From Desulfuromonas sp. (GTDB taxonomy: Bacteria; Desulfobacterota; Desulfuromonadia; Desulfuromonadales; BM103), in NCBI GenBank assembly GCA_012026975.1, contig VEPG01000095.1, positions 1 through 42,734 on the forward strand: a DNA stretch of 42,734 nt, in the 5' to 3' direction. Below are positions 35,979 through 42,734 of this stretch, in pieces (within the stretch, counting starts at the first letter, position 1; each line of letters starts with the position of its first letter). The position numbers were made by a program, and so were the translations under genes. Under the pieces are notes generated by a model. It searched no databases. It saw only the letters and a list, made by a program, of their open reading frames with translations, and had not been told where the DNA came from.

Positions 35979-37111
35979 TGAATAAATTCGACAATAAGAT
36001 GCTAGCGCCAAGACGCAAGACTCAAGAAAAAGCCTTTTCTTGGCGCTTGGCTCTAGTGTCTTGCGTCTTGGTTCTCGGTTTTCTGGCCGGCTGCACCCAG
36101 GATTCCGGCAGCGGTCTGTCCGGCCAACTCCTCTTCCAGGACAAGCCGCTGGCCCAGGCGCAGGTCGAAATCTATCTCAAGGCGGACAAGGACCGTTCGG
36201 TGCAGCCGTTTGCTGTCGGAACCACCGATGCCGCCGGCAACTACCGGGTCGAACTGCCGCCCGGCCGCTACTTCGTGATCGGCAAGCAGCGCGGCCAGGG
36301 GGCCGACGGTCACCCGCGCATGCTGATGGCCGACGCCCCCGGCAACCCCTATGCGGTCGAGCGCGGCACGGCTGCCGTGCCGGCGTTCAACCTTCGCGAA
36401 ATGGGGCGTGAAGGCGGCCTGTCGACCGCCGCCGACAGCGGCGTAAGCGGTCGGCTCACCGCCGCCGGCCAAGCGCTCGACCGGGCTTTCGTCTACGTCT
36501 ACACCGAAACCGGGTCGGGGCTGATTGGCCCCTCCTTCGGCGAGGCGGTCCAGGCCGACAGTGACGGCCGCTTCCAGATCGATCTGCCGGCCGGGCGCTA
36601 TCACCTGGTCGCCCGGCGCCGGGCCGCCGGCAGCCGTTCGGGAGAACTTGTCCCCGGCGACCTCAACGGCAACTATCCAGGCAACCCGGTCGAGGTCCAC
36701 CGCGGCGAACGCCTGCAACTGGGGGTCTTCCCGTTGGTCGTCATCGACCCGGCGGTGCGTGCCAGGCGCCAGGCGGCGGGAACCTTTGCAGTCACCGGCA
36801 CGATGCTCACCGGCAAGGTGCTCGACCCGCAGGGGGAACCGGTGCGCGGCGTTCACGTCTTCGCCTACCTGGACAGCCGCATGGTCGGCAAGCCGGTGCA
36901 CATTTCAGCGCCGTCCGGTGCCGACGGGCAGTTCCAGCTGCATCTCGGCGAGGGGGGCACCTATTTTGTCGGCGCGCGCAGCAACTACGGCGGCCCGCTG
37001 GAGCCGGGGGAATGGGTCGGCACCTTCGACGGGCGCCCCGATCATGCCGTCACCGTGGCCAAGGGGAGCACGCAGTCCCTCGGCCCGCTGACCGTCCGGG
37101 AGGTCTGGTGA
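35978..37111 (+). CDS. Lipoprotein with carboxypeptidase-regulatory (Ig-like) domains
   Basis: 377 residues. Start ATG 35978 shares a base with the previous stop and has AAGG at good spacing; an adjacent ATG at 35975 is possible. The lipobox is LAGC (Cys about 39). Three repeats of the CarboxypepD_reg type follow, each with a G-x-V/L start, a YxVxLPPGRY-like strand and a GNP segment (about 45-130, 145-235, 265-370). The n-region and half the hydrophobic core of the signal peptide are encoded by the palindromic repeat at 36002-36071. Paralogous to 38301 and 40671. Likely outer-membrane or surface-exposed. Confidence 0.8.
   Translation: MNKFDNKMLAPRRKTQEKAFSWRLALVSCVLVLGFLAGCTQDSGSGLSGQLLFQDKPLAQAQVEIYLKADKDRSVQPFAVGTTDAAGNYRVELPPGRYFVIGKQRGQGADGHPRMLMADAPGNPYAVERGTAAVPAFNLREMGREGGLSTAADSGVSGRLTAAGQALDRAFVYVYTETGSGLIGPSFGEAVQADSDGRFQIDLPAGRYHLVARRRAAGSRSGELVPGDLNGNYPGNPVEVHRGERLQLGVFPLVVIDPAVRARRQAAGTFAVTGTMLTGKVLDPQGEPVRGVHVFAYLDSRMVGKPVHISAPSGADGQFQLHLGEGGTYFVGARSNYGGPLEPGEWVGTFDGRPDHAVTVAKGSTQSLGPLTVREVW
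36002..36071. repeat. CCAAGACGCAAGAC inverted repeat inside a lipoprotein signal sequence
   Basis: Perfect 14-bp outer arms CCAAGACGCAAGAC (36008-36021) and GTCTTGCGTCTTGG (36058-36071), with a nested hairpin CAAGAAAA-agcc-TTTTCTTG (36023-36042) and AGCGCCAAG pairing with CTTGGCGCT. It is read in frame as residues 9-31 of the lipoprotein. Confidence 0.85.
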
Positions 37112-38304
37112 AAACGCTGGCCGCCATCCTGCTCCTGCTGCTCGGCAGCGGGCCCGCGCACGCCCTGACGCTGACGCGTGACACGCGCTGGAACGGCGAA
37201 CTGCGCTTTGCCGAAAGCGTCACCGTCCCGGCCGGCGTGAATTTGGAGGTTGCTCCCGGCACCCGGGTGCGGTTCACGGCCGGCGGCCTCGAGGTGGCCG
37301 GTCGCTTGGTGGCTGAAAAGGCTGAGTTTACCGGCGAGAATTGGGCCGGACTGACCCTCAAAGGGTGCGATGCCCAAACCCGCCTGACTGCCGTTGAAGT
37401 TCGCGGGGCCAAAACCGGCATTCTGGTTCAGGGCGGGGCACCGCTCCTCGACCGGGTGACGCTCCGCGACAACGAGGTCGGGGTGGAGCTGCGCGGCAAA
37501 GCGGCGGCCGTCGTGCGCGACGGGATCTTTCGTGGCAACCGCAAGGTGGGGCTGTTCGTCAAGGACGACAGCGTGGCCCGGATCACCGGCTGCGGTTTCG
37601 AGAGCAACGGCAAGTTTGGCGCCTATATCTACCGGGCGCGCCCGGCGGCATTCACCGGCAACCGCTTCAGCGGCAATCCGGTGGGGCTGATGGTCGCCTA
37701 TTTCGGCAGCGACCCGCGGGTGGACGGCAACCGTTTCGAGAACAACGAGATCGCCATCGAGGTCGACCGCGCCGCCCAGCCCGAGCTGCGCGGCAACCTG
37801 CCGCGCGGCAACCGGATCGCGCTCTCCCTGCAGCGGCGCGCCGATCCTCTGGTGACGGGCAACCGCTTCGCCGACAACCAGGTGGCAATCAAACTGGCCT
37901 TCTCTTCCTATCCGCGCATCACCGGCAACGATTTTGCCGGCAATCCACTGGCGATCAAGCTCGAATTCCAGTCGTCGACCTGGGAGCGCGAGCAGGGGGC
38001 GGCGGCGCGCGCCGGCGAGGTGGCGGCGATCGGGGCCTTCGGCAGCGGCCAGGGGGCGAAGAACGTGACCGAGGCGGAACGCCGCCCGGCTAGCCTTGAC
38101 GGGACCATCAATGCGCGCGGCAACTGGTGGGGAGAGGTCGGCAACCTGGAACTCGCCCGTGGCGGGGAGCAAGGCAACCCGACCTTCATCCATGATGGTC
38201 GCGACCAGCCGAGTTTCGTCGAAAAAGGGAAAAACTACCCGCTCGACACGGTGACCTTTGCCCCGTGGAGCGCCGCTCCGCAGGTCAGGGAGTCGTTGCC
38301 ATGA
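37108..38304 (+). CDS. Secreted parallel beta-helix protein
   Basis: 398 residues from GTG 37108, overlapping the previous stop (GTGA). A Sec signal peptide (MKTLAAILLLLLGSGPAHA) precedes a right-handed beta-helix with many N-x-F-x-x-N turns (FTGNRFSGNPVG; VDGNRFENNEIA; VTGNRFADNQVA). The C-terminal module has NWWG, then HDGRDQPSF and a final FAPW. The same order (SSYP-R/V-I, QS-x-WE, NWWG, HD-x-x-DQP, F-x-PW) occurs in the paralogue at 39307, so they are full-length relatives. NosD/pectate-lyase-like fold; no catalytic residues recognised. Probably periplasmic or surface structural or carbohydrate-binding. Confidence 0.8.
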   Translation: MKTLAAILLLLLGSGPAHALTLTRDTRWNGELRFAESVTVPAGVNLEVAPGTRVRFTAGGLEVAGRLVAEKAEFTGENWAGLTLKGCDAQTRLTAVEVRGAKTGILVQGGAPLLDRVTLRDNEVGVELRGKAAAVVRDGIFRGNRKVGLFVKDDSVARITGCGFESNGKFGAYIYRARPAAFTGNRFSGNPVGLMVAYFGSDPRVDGNRFENNEIAIEVDRAAQPELRGNLPRGNRIALSLQRRADPLVTGNRFADNQVAIKLAFSSYPRITGNDFAGNPLAIKLEFQSSTWEREQGAAARAGEVAAIGAFGSGQGAKNVTEAERRPASLDGTINARGNWWGEVGNLELARGGEQGNPTFIHDGRDQPSFVEKGKNYPLDTVTFAPWSAAPQVRESLP

Positions 38305-39329
38305 AGTTCCGGCCGGCCATTGTTTTCACTCTTCTGCTGTTGTGCGCCGGTACGGCCTGGGGGGCTTCCGGCATCCAGGGGCGCGCCGCCTGGCGCGGCG
38401 AGTTGATCCCCGGAATCATCGTTCGTGCCTACCGGAGCATTCCCGACATTGCTGCCGGCAAGGTCGTCGCCGAAGCCGCGCCGGTCGGTCTTGACGGCAC
38501 CTACAAGTTGGAACTGCCCCCCGGCAGCTACTACCTGACGGCCCGCGACGGCAGCGGCCCGCTGCGTCCCGGCAATTACTTCTGCTATTACAGCGGCGCA
38601 CCGGTGCAGGTCGTCGCCGGGAGCTACCGCAACGTCGGCTTCAATCTGGTCCGCGTACCGCAGGAGGCCGCCGCCGAGAAGGCGCCGCGTTCCGGCATCC
38701 GCGGCGAAATCACTTTTCAGGACGCACCGTTGGAACGAGCCTACCTCTACGTTTACCAGGACGCCGAGAAAGGCTTCAAGGGGCCGGGCTACCTGATCCA
38801 GCCGGTGGAAAAGGGGGCGTTCCGGCTCAATCTCCCCCCCGGCACCTACTGGCTGTTGGCGCGCAAGCGGCTGCGCGGCGGGCAGTTCGGTCCGATCGAG
38901 ACCGGCGACTACTTCAACTACTATTCCGGCAACCCGGTGACGGTCACCGCCGGGGAGGTGCGCGAGGTCAAGATCGAGACGATCACCCGGCTGTCGATGC
39001 TGGAAGATGATCCGAATGCCCCGTTTGTCGGTATCCGCGGCCGGATTGTCGATGCCGCCGGCAAGCCGGCTGCACGGCTGCACGTCTTTGCCTACCGCCA
39101 GGCCGAGATGACCGGCACCCCCGAGTTTTTCTCGGCGCCGACCGGCAGTGACGGCCGCTTCGATCTGCCGCTTCCCGAAGGCGGCCCGTTTTACCTGCTG
39201 GCCCGCCAGGAGTTCGGCGGCCCGGCCGGTGAGAATGAACTCTATGGGCGCCTTGGGGCCCCGGTACGCATCGATCCCCGCAACAAACCACAGGAGGTGA
39301 CGATCCGTGTCGCTCCGAAAGACCTGTAG
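38301..39329 (+). CDS. Secreted protein with carboxypeptidase-regulatory (Ig-like) domains
   Basis: 342 residues from ATG 38301 (ATGA overlap). The signal peptide ends at TAWG-AS (about residue 22). Three Ig-like CarboxypepD_reg repeats: about 24-115 (KLELPPGSYYLTARDG), 130-225 (FRLNLPPGTYWLLARKR) and 245-335 (FDLPLPEGGPFYLLARQ). The GDYFNYYSGNPVTV segment recurs between repeats and in the paralogues. Without a lipobox it is likely free in the periplasm or secreted. It alternates with beta-helix proteins, suggesting paired partners. Confidence 0.8.
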   Translation: MKFRPAIVFTLLLLCAGTAWGASGIQGRAAWRGELIPGIIVRAYRSIPDIAAGKVVAEAAPVGLDGTYKLELPPGSYYLTARDGSGPLRPGNYFCYYSGAPVQVVAGSYRNVGFNLVRVPQEAAAEKAPRSGIRGEITFQDAPLERAYLYVYQDAEKGFKGPGYLIQPVEKGAFRLNLPPGTYWLLARKRLRGGQFGPIETGDYFNYYSGNPVTVTAGEVREVKIETITRLSMLEDDPNAPFVGIRGRIVDAAGKPAARLHVFAYRQAEMTGTPEFFSAPTGSDGRFDLPLPEGGPFYLLARQEFGGPAGENELYGRLGAPVRIDPRNKPQEVTIRVAPKDL

Positions 39330-40674
39330 CATTCTGCCAACTGCTCTGCTGCTCCTGATGGCTCTGCCGGCCTTGGCCGCCAACCTGCCCGGTGCGACCC
39401 GCTGGTCCGGCGAAGTCAGGCTGAGCGAGGCTGTCAGCGTGCCGCGCGGCGCAACACTGACCATTGCTGCCGGAACGCATGTCGTTGCCGTGTCCGCCGA
39501 AGCGCTGATTGCCGTGAGCGGCAAGCTGCTGGTTGAGGGGAGCCCGGCGGCGCCGGTGGTGTTCGATACCCCCGTTGGCTGGCAGGGGATCCAGTTCACC
39601 GAGGGGGAAGCCGGCAGCCGCATCCGCCATGCGCGCTTCGCCCGGGCGGCCCAGGCGATCAGTACGGTCGCCACCGACTTTACCGTCGCCAACAGCGAAT
39701 TCCAGGGGTGCGAATTTGCCATCAAGCTGGAGCGTGAAGCCAACCCGGTGATCGAGAACAACTGGTTTGCCGACAACGGCATCGGCGTCTCCAACGAGAT
39801 GAAGTCGGCGCCGACCATCCGCAACAACCGTTTCTCCGGGCACACCAAGACGGCAATCCTGGCTTCCCACGGCAGCCGCGGACCGATCACCGGCAACCGT
39901 TTCGTCGAAAATCAGCAGGGGATCGCCCTGATCCAGCGCTTTGAGGGGCAGATTGCCGACAATCAGTTCAACGCCAACGAGACGGCGATCTTTTGCAACC
40001 AGACGCAGAATACGCCGCGCATCGAACGCAACCGTTTCGATGGGAACAAGGTGGCGGTGGCGAATGTCTCCTTCGCCTACCCGGTCGTCGTCAACAACCT
40101 GTTCCTCAATAACGGGACCGCACTGCACAATGACCAGTATGGTTCGTCACAGGTGGAAAAGAATCTCTTCCGCGGCAATGGCACGGCGATTTACAACAAC
40201 AAGAAATCGAACCCGAAGGTGCGCCTCAACCGTTTTGAAAAGAACGAGTTGGCGCTATTTTGCGATTTCTCCTCCTACCCGGAGGTCAGGCAGAACAATT
40301 TTGTCGACAATGCCATGGGGGTGAAGCTGGGGATCTATCAGAGCGCCGACTGGGAGAAGCGCTCCGGATCGCGGCCGTTGATGCAGCGCGAGGCCTCGGC
40401 CCGGCAGAGCCAAAATCCGCTGCTGGCCAAGGTGCCGACCGAGTTCACCGATGTCGTCGACGTCAGCGGCAACTGGTGGGGAAAGGACACCTCCCAGCTG
40501 GCCGCGGCGGGGGAGAAGGGGAACATCGCCATCTTCCACGACCGCCATGATCAGCCGGAAGTCAGCTACGAAAGCGAAGGCTACGGGCCGGGAACGTTTC
40601 GTCTCGACCGCGTCCAGTTCGTTCCCTGGCTGAAGGAGCCGGTCGCCGGAGCCGGCGCGGAGGAGAAGCCGTGA
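39307..40674 (+). CDS. Secreted parallel beta-helix protein, paralogue of 37108
   Basis: 455 residues from GTG 39307; an excellent Shine-Dalgarno (AGGAGGTGA) lies inside the preceding gene, with a 23-base overlap. The signal peptide ends at ALA-AN. A long right-handed beta-helix follows, with turn repeats such as IENNWFADNGIG, IRNNRFSGHTKT, ITGNRFVENQQG and IERNRFDGNKVA. The C-terminus carries NWWGKD, then HDRHDQPEV and VQFVPW, like its paralogue. Longer by about two coils. Function unknown; same inference of a surface or periplasmic role. Confidence 0.8.
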   Translation: MSLRKTCSILPTALLLLMALPALAANLPGATRWSGEVRLSEAVSVPRGATLTIAAGTHVVAVSAEALIAVSGKLLVEGSPAAPVVFDTPVGWQGIQFTEGEAGSRIRHARFARAAQAISTVATDFTVANSEFQGCEFAIKLEREANPVIENNWFADNGIGVSNEMKSAPTIRNNRFSGHTKTAILASHGSRGPITGNRFVENQQGIALIQRFEGQIADNQFNANETAIFCNQTQNTPRIERNRFDGNKVAVANVSFAYPVVVNNLFLNNGTALHNDQYGSSQVEKNLFRGNGTAIYNNKKSNPKVRLNRFEKNELALFCDFSSYPEVRQNNFVDNAMGVKLGIYQSADWEKRSGSRPLMQREASARQSQNPLLAKVPTEFTDVVDVSGNWWGKDTSQLAAAGEKGNIAIFHDRHDQPEVSYESEGYGPGTFRLDRVQFVPWLKEPVAGAGAEEKP

Positions 40675-41711
40675 AGCGGCTGCTGCTGGGGCTGCTGCTG
40701 GTGGCTCTGCCGCTGGCGGCGACCGCGGAGGTGATCGAGGGGCGGGTGGTCCGCGACGATCAGCCGGTGGCGGGGTTTACCGTCAAGGCGTTTGCCGGTT
40801 TCGATTTCTCCGCCGCACCGGTGGCGACCGCTGCGCCGAGTGCCGGGGACGGCAGCTTCCGCCTGGAAGTGCCGCCCGGCAGCTATGCGCTGTTCGGCTG
40901 GTCGGCGGACCGTTCCCTGTTCGCCTTCTGCGGCCGCAGCCCGATCACCGTTGCCGCCGGCGCCCAGGCGCAGTGGGCCGGGCTGCAGGCGGTTCCGGTC
41001 GAGGCGCCGGCGCAGGTCCCCTATGCCGACCCTTACGCCGCGGCCATCGAAGGGCGGGTGCTGCTGACCGGAAAGCCGGTGGCCGGGGCGCTGGTCTATC
41101 TCTATCTCGATCCGGCCGAAGACCTGAAAGGGCAGGGCTACCGGATGTCGGCCCCGACCGGCGAGGACGGTTACTTTTCCTTCGACGGCCTGCCGGAAAG
41201 CAGCTACTTTCTGGCAGCGCGCAAGCGTCAGGACGGGCAACGGGTCGGGCCGGTGCGCGAGGGCGATCTGTACGGCATCTATCCCGGCAATCCGTTGACG
41301 GCCAAGGCCGGGGAGACGACCGGCGTGACCGTGCATCTGGCCGCCAAGGCCAGGGATGCCGTCGAAGCGGAAACCTTCGGGCGGGGCGGCGGGCCGGAGC
41401 TGCGCGGCGTGGTCATCGATCCGGCCGGAAAGGGTGTGGCCGGGGTGCACGTCTTCGCCTATACTGACAAGGTCATCGGTCATCAGCGGCCGGCGGCGCT
41501 CTCCACCCCGACCGGAGCCGACGGCGCCTTCGTGGTGCGGCTGCCGGCCCCCGGCACCTATTATGTCGGCGCCCGCCAGCTGTATGGCGATTCGCCGGCG
41601 CCCGGAGAGTTGTTCGGCATGTTCGAGGAGAGCGCCGATCACGGTCTGACCGTCAAGGTCGGCGAGAAACCCGCCGATCTGAAGATTGTCGTCGAGCCGA
41701 TTCAGCTATAA
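40671..41711 (+). CDS. Secreted protein with carboxypeptidase-regulatory (Ig-like) domains
   Basis: 346 residues from GTG 40671 (GTGA overlap). The signal peptide MKRLLLGLLLVALPLAATA is followed by three Ig-like repeats (about 20-105, 120-215, 240-340). Characteristic strands are FRLEVPPGSYALFGW, ESSYFLAARKR and VVRLPAPGTYYVGARQ. The stretch GVHVFAY...APTG/TPTGADG is shared with the proteins at 35978 and 38301. It ends the tightly overlapping part of the cluster; a repeat follows before the DUF3467 gene. Confidence 0.8.
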   Translation: MKRLLLGLLLVALPLAATAEVIEGRVVRDDQPVAGFTVKAFAGFDFSAAPVATAAPSAGDGSFRLEVPPGSYALFGWSADRSLFAFCGRSPITVAAGAQAQWAGLQAVPVEAPAQVPYADPYAAAIEGRVLLTGKPVAGALVYLYLDPAEDLKGQGYRMSAPTGEDGYFSFDGLPESSYFLAARKRQDGQRVGPVREGDLYGIYPGNPLTAKAGETTGVTVHLAAKARDAVEAETFGRGGGPELRGVVIDPAGKGVAGVHVFAYTDKVIGHQRPAALSTPTGADGAFVVRLPAPGTYYVGARQLYGDSPAPGELFGMFEESADHGLTVKVGEKPADLKIVVEPIQL

Positions 41712-41727
41712 ACAGGCGCTGGCGCTA

Positions 41728-41819
41728 GACCGGATGCAACCGGCCTTTCGTCTGCGGCCGGAAACTTGCTGCGCTTCGGACATCCGTCCGCTAGCCCGAA
41801 ATGCCGGTCGCACCCGGTC
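41728..41819. repeat. AAACTYGCTGCGCT repeat family, copy 3
   Basis: Arms GACCGGATGCAACCGGC (41728-41744) and GCCGGTCGCACCCGGTC (41803-41819) pair at 15 of 17 positions around the core GAAACTTGCTGCGCTTCGGA. Same layout as copy 2. Confidence 0.85.
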
Positions 41820-41851
41820 TTGGGCTGCAATTGAAAAAGAAAGGGACTATC

Positions 41852-42154
41852 ATGAGCGACCCGAACGCCAAGGAAATCAAGCTGGAGATCCAGCTCGACG
41901 AGGAGACTGCCCAGGGGGTTTATGTCAACCTGGCGGCCGTGAACCACAACGACACCGAATTCGTGCTGGATTTTATCTTCGTGCAGCCGCAGGCGCCGCG
42001 CGCCAAGGTGCGCAGCCGGGTTATCACCTCGCCGCGCCATGCCAAACGGATGTTGATGGCATTGCAGGAGAATATCGCGCGTTATGAAAAGATGTTCGGG
42101 GTAATCGAGCCGGCAGTGCAGGTGGTGGATGAAACGGATGGCCACTACCATTAG
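41852..42154 (+). CDS. DUF3467 family protein
   Basis: 100 residues from ATG 41852, with AAAGGGA upstream. The sequence follows the DUF3467 pattern closely: IQLDEETAQGVYVNLAAVNHNDTEFVLDFIFVQP, then AKVRSRVITSPRHAKRMLMALQENIARYE. There is no signal peptide, so it is cytoplasmic, unlike its neighbours. The family has no assigned function that I know. Its 3' end overlaps the next lipoprotein gene. Confidence 0.85.
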   Translation: MSDPNAKEIKLEIQLDEETAQGVYVNLAAVNHNDTEFVLDFIFVQPQAPRAKVRSRVITSPRHAKRMLMALQENIARYEKMFGVIEPAVQVVDETDGHYH

Positions 42155-42734
42155 CTGGCCGATACCATATGGATGTAGGGGCGCAGCGCGCTGCGCCCTT
42201 ACGATAATGCTCCTCATCACCGGCTGCGCTGCCGCGCGGCCGCCGCTGGAACTGGCCGATGCGGTGATTGCCGATCGGCAGGTTTGGGCGGGCGAGGTGC
42301 GCATCCGCGGGGTGGTGACGGTTAAAAAGGCCGGCCATCTGACCATCCTCCCCGGCACGCGCGTCGTTTTCGAGCCGCTCGACCGCGACGGCGACGGCAT
42401 CGGCGACGGTGAACTGCTGATCGAGGGAGGACTGGTGGCCCGGGGGACTGCCGAGGCGCCGATCGTCTTTACCAGCGGCGCCGCGCAGCCCAAAGCCGCC
42501 GACTGGAAATTCCTCTACCTCGACTTCGCCCGCGAGGGGGAGATCGACCACGTCATCAGCGAATATGCCTACAGCGGGGTGCAGATCCACTTCTGCAAGG
42601 CGACGGTGACCGACTCGGAATTCCGCCATAATGTCGATGGCCTGCGCTTCTCGACCGTCAATCTGGTGGCGGCGGGGAACCGGATGCATCACAATGTCCA
42701 CGGCCTCCGCTACGAGGCACGGCGCCGTCGGGCG
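42129..42734 (+). CDS. Beta-helix lipoprotein (3' end outside window)
   Basis: 202 residues visible, open to the last base. I place the start at ATG 42129 (AGGTGG just upstream), overlapping the DUF3467 gene by 26 bases; ATG 42138 is in frame too. The lipobox is LITGC (Cys about 33). A start at 42207 would leave too short a hydrophobic region. After the Cys the sequence parallels the lipoprotein at 31696: LTILPGTRVVFEPLDRDGDGIGDG (calcium-type loop), then beta-helix coils (VTDSEFRHNVDGL; AAGNRMHHNVHGL). Part of the signal peptide is encoded by the repeat at 42175-42202. Whether a propeller follows is not visible. Confidence 0.75.
   Translation, partial: MKRMATTISWPIPYGCRGAARCALTIMLLITGCAAARPPLELADAVIADRQVWAGEVRIRGVVTVKKAGHLTILPGTRVVFEPLDRDGDGIGDGELLIEGGLVARGTAEAPIVFTSGAAQPKAADWKFLYLDFAREGEIDHVISEYAYSGVQIHFCKATVTDSEFRHNVDGLRFSTVNLVAAGNRMHHNVHGLRYEARRRRA
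42175..42202. repeat. Palindromic repeat, GTAGGGGCG family, copy 2
   Basis: The central GGGCGCAGCGCGCTGCGCCC is a perfect 20-base palindrome, bordered by GTAGG and TTAC. Related to 5878-5924. It is read in frame within the start of the lipoprotein at 42129. Confidence 0.8.

Overview
This high-GC window reads as a chromosomal segment of a Desulfuromonadales-type bacterium (the Geobacter/Desulfuromonas/Pelobacter neighbourhood of the Desulfobacterota). This is inferred from recO-glyQ-glyS-ppdK as a block, the DUF485-ActP acetate transporter locus with a DUF294 partner, a TPP-riboswitch thi operon using a ThiS-like/ThiF fusion, and many short palindromic intergenic repeats. No phage, transposase, CRISPR array, rRNA or tRNA gene was seen.

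Layout. 1-4240: an operon of two tandem membrane GT-C/TPR proteins resembling eukaryotic TMTC O-mannosyltransferases (the first cut by the window edge), a TrmN6-like methyltransferase and a DPM1/GtrB-like polyprenyl-phosphate sugar synthase, joined by ATGA overlaps. 4258-5051 (minus): DciA/DUF721 and a small membrane protein. 5123-11918: recO, glyQ, glyS, ppdK. 12012-17612: a D-2-hydroxyacid dehydrogenase, endonuclease V, an FAH-family hydrolase (minus), a rhomboid-TPR protease and a third TMTC-like protein. 17677-22761 (minus): DUF485-actP followed by a DUF294 nucleotidyltransferase-like protein, two small membrane proteins and an MtfA-type peptidase. 23202-27225 (minus): TPP riboswitch, terminator, thiF-thiS-thiG-thiH-thiE. 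27379-29181: a small helical protein and glpK.

29234-42734 is the most unusual part. A good sigma-54 type -24/-12 element precedes a long, same-strand, tightly packed series of genes. They encode an AAA+ protein whose Walker A lysine, Walker B aspartate and sensor-1 asparagine are all replaced; an FmdE-like protein; an ArsP/DUF318 permease; and a beta-helix/PQQ-propeller lipoprotein. Next come a large membrane protein with a spermidine-synthase fold lacking the usual catalytic acidic motif, then alternating secreted carboxypeptidase-regulatory (Ig-like) proteins and parallel beta-helix proteins. A DUF3467 protein and another beta-helix lipoprotein running off the window end the series. Four-base stop/start overlaps join most of these genes, so they are probably made together as a periplasmic, outer-membrane or extracellular assembly. 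I do not recognise the system.

A second theme is the density of palindromic repeats, of at least eight sequence types. Three different ones fill the three spacers of the thi operon. One family occurs three times, twice inside the sigma-54 cluster. Two repeats appear to have become coding sequence for lipoprotein signal peptides (35978 and 42129), and two others supply the stop codons of recO and nfi.
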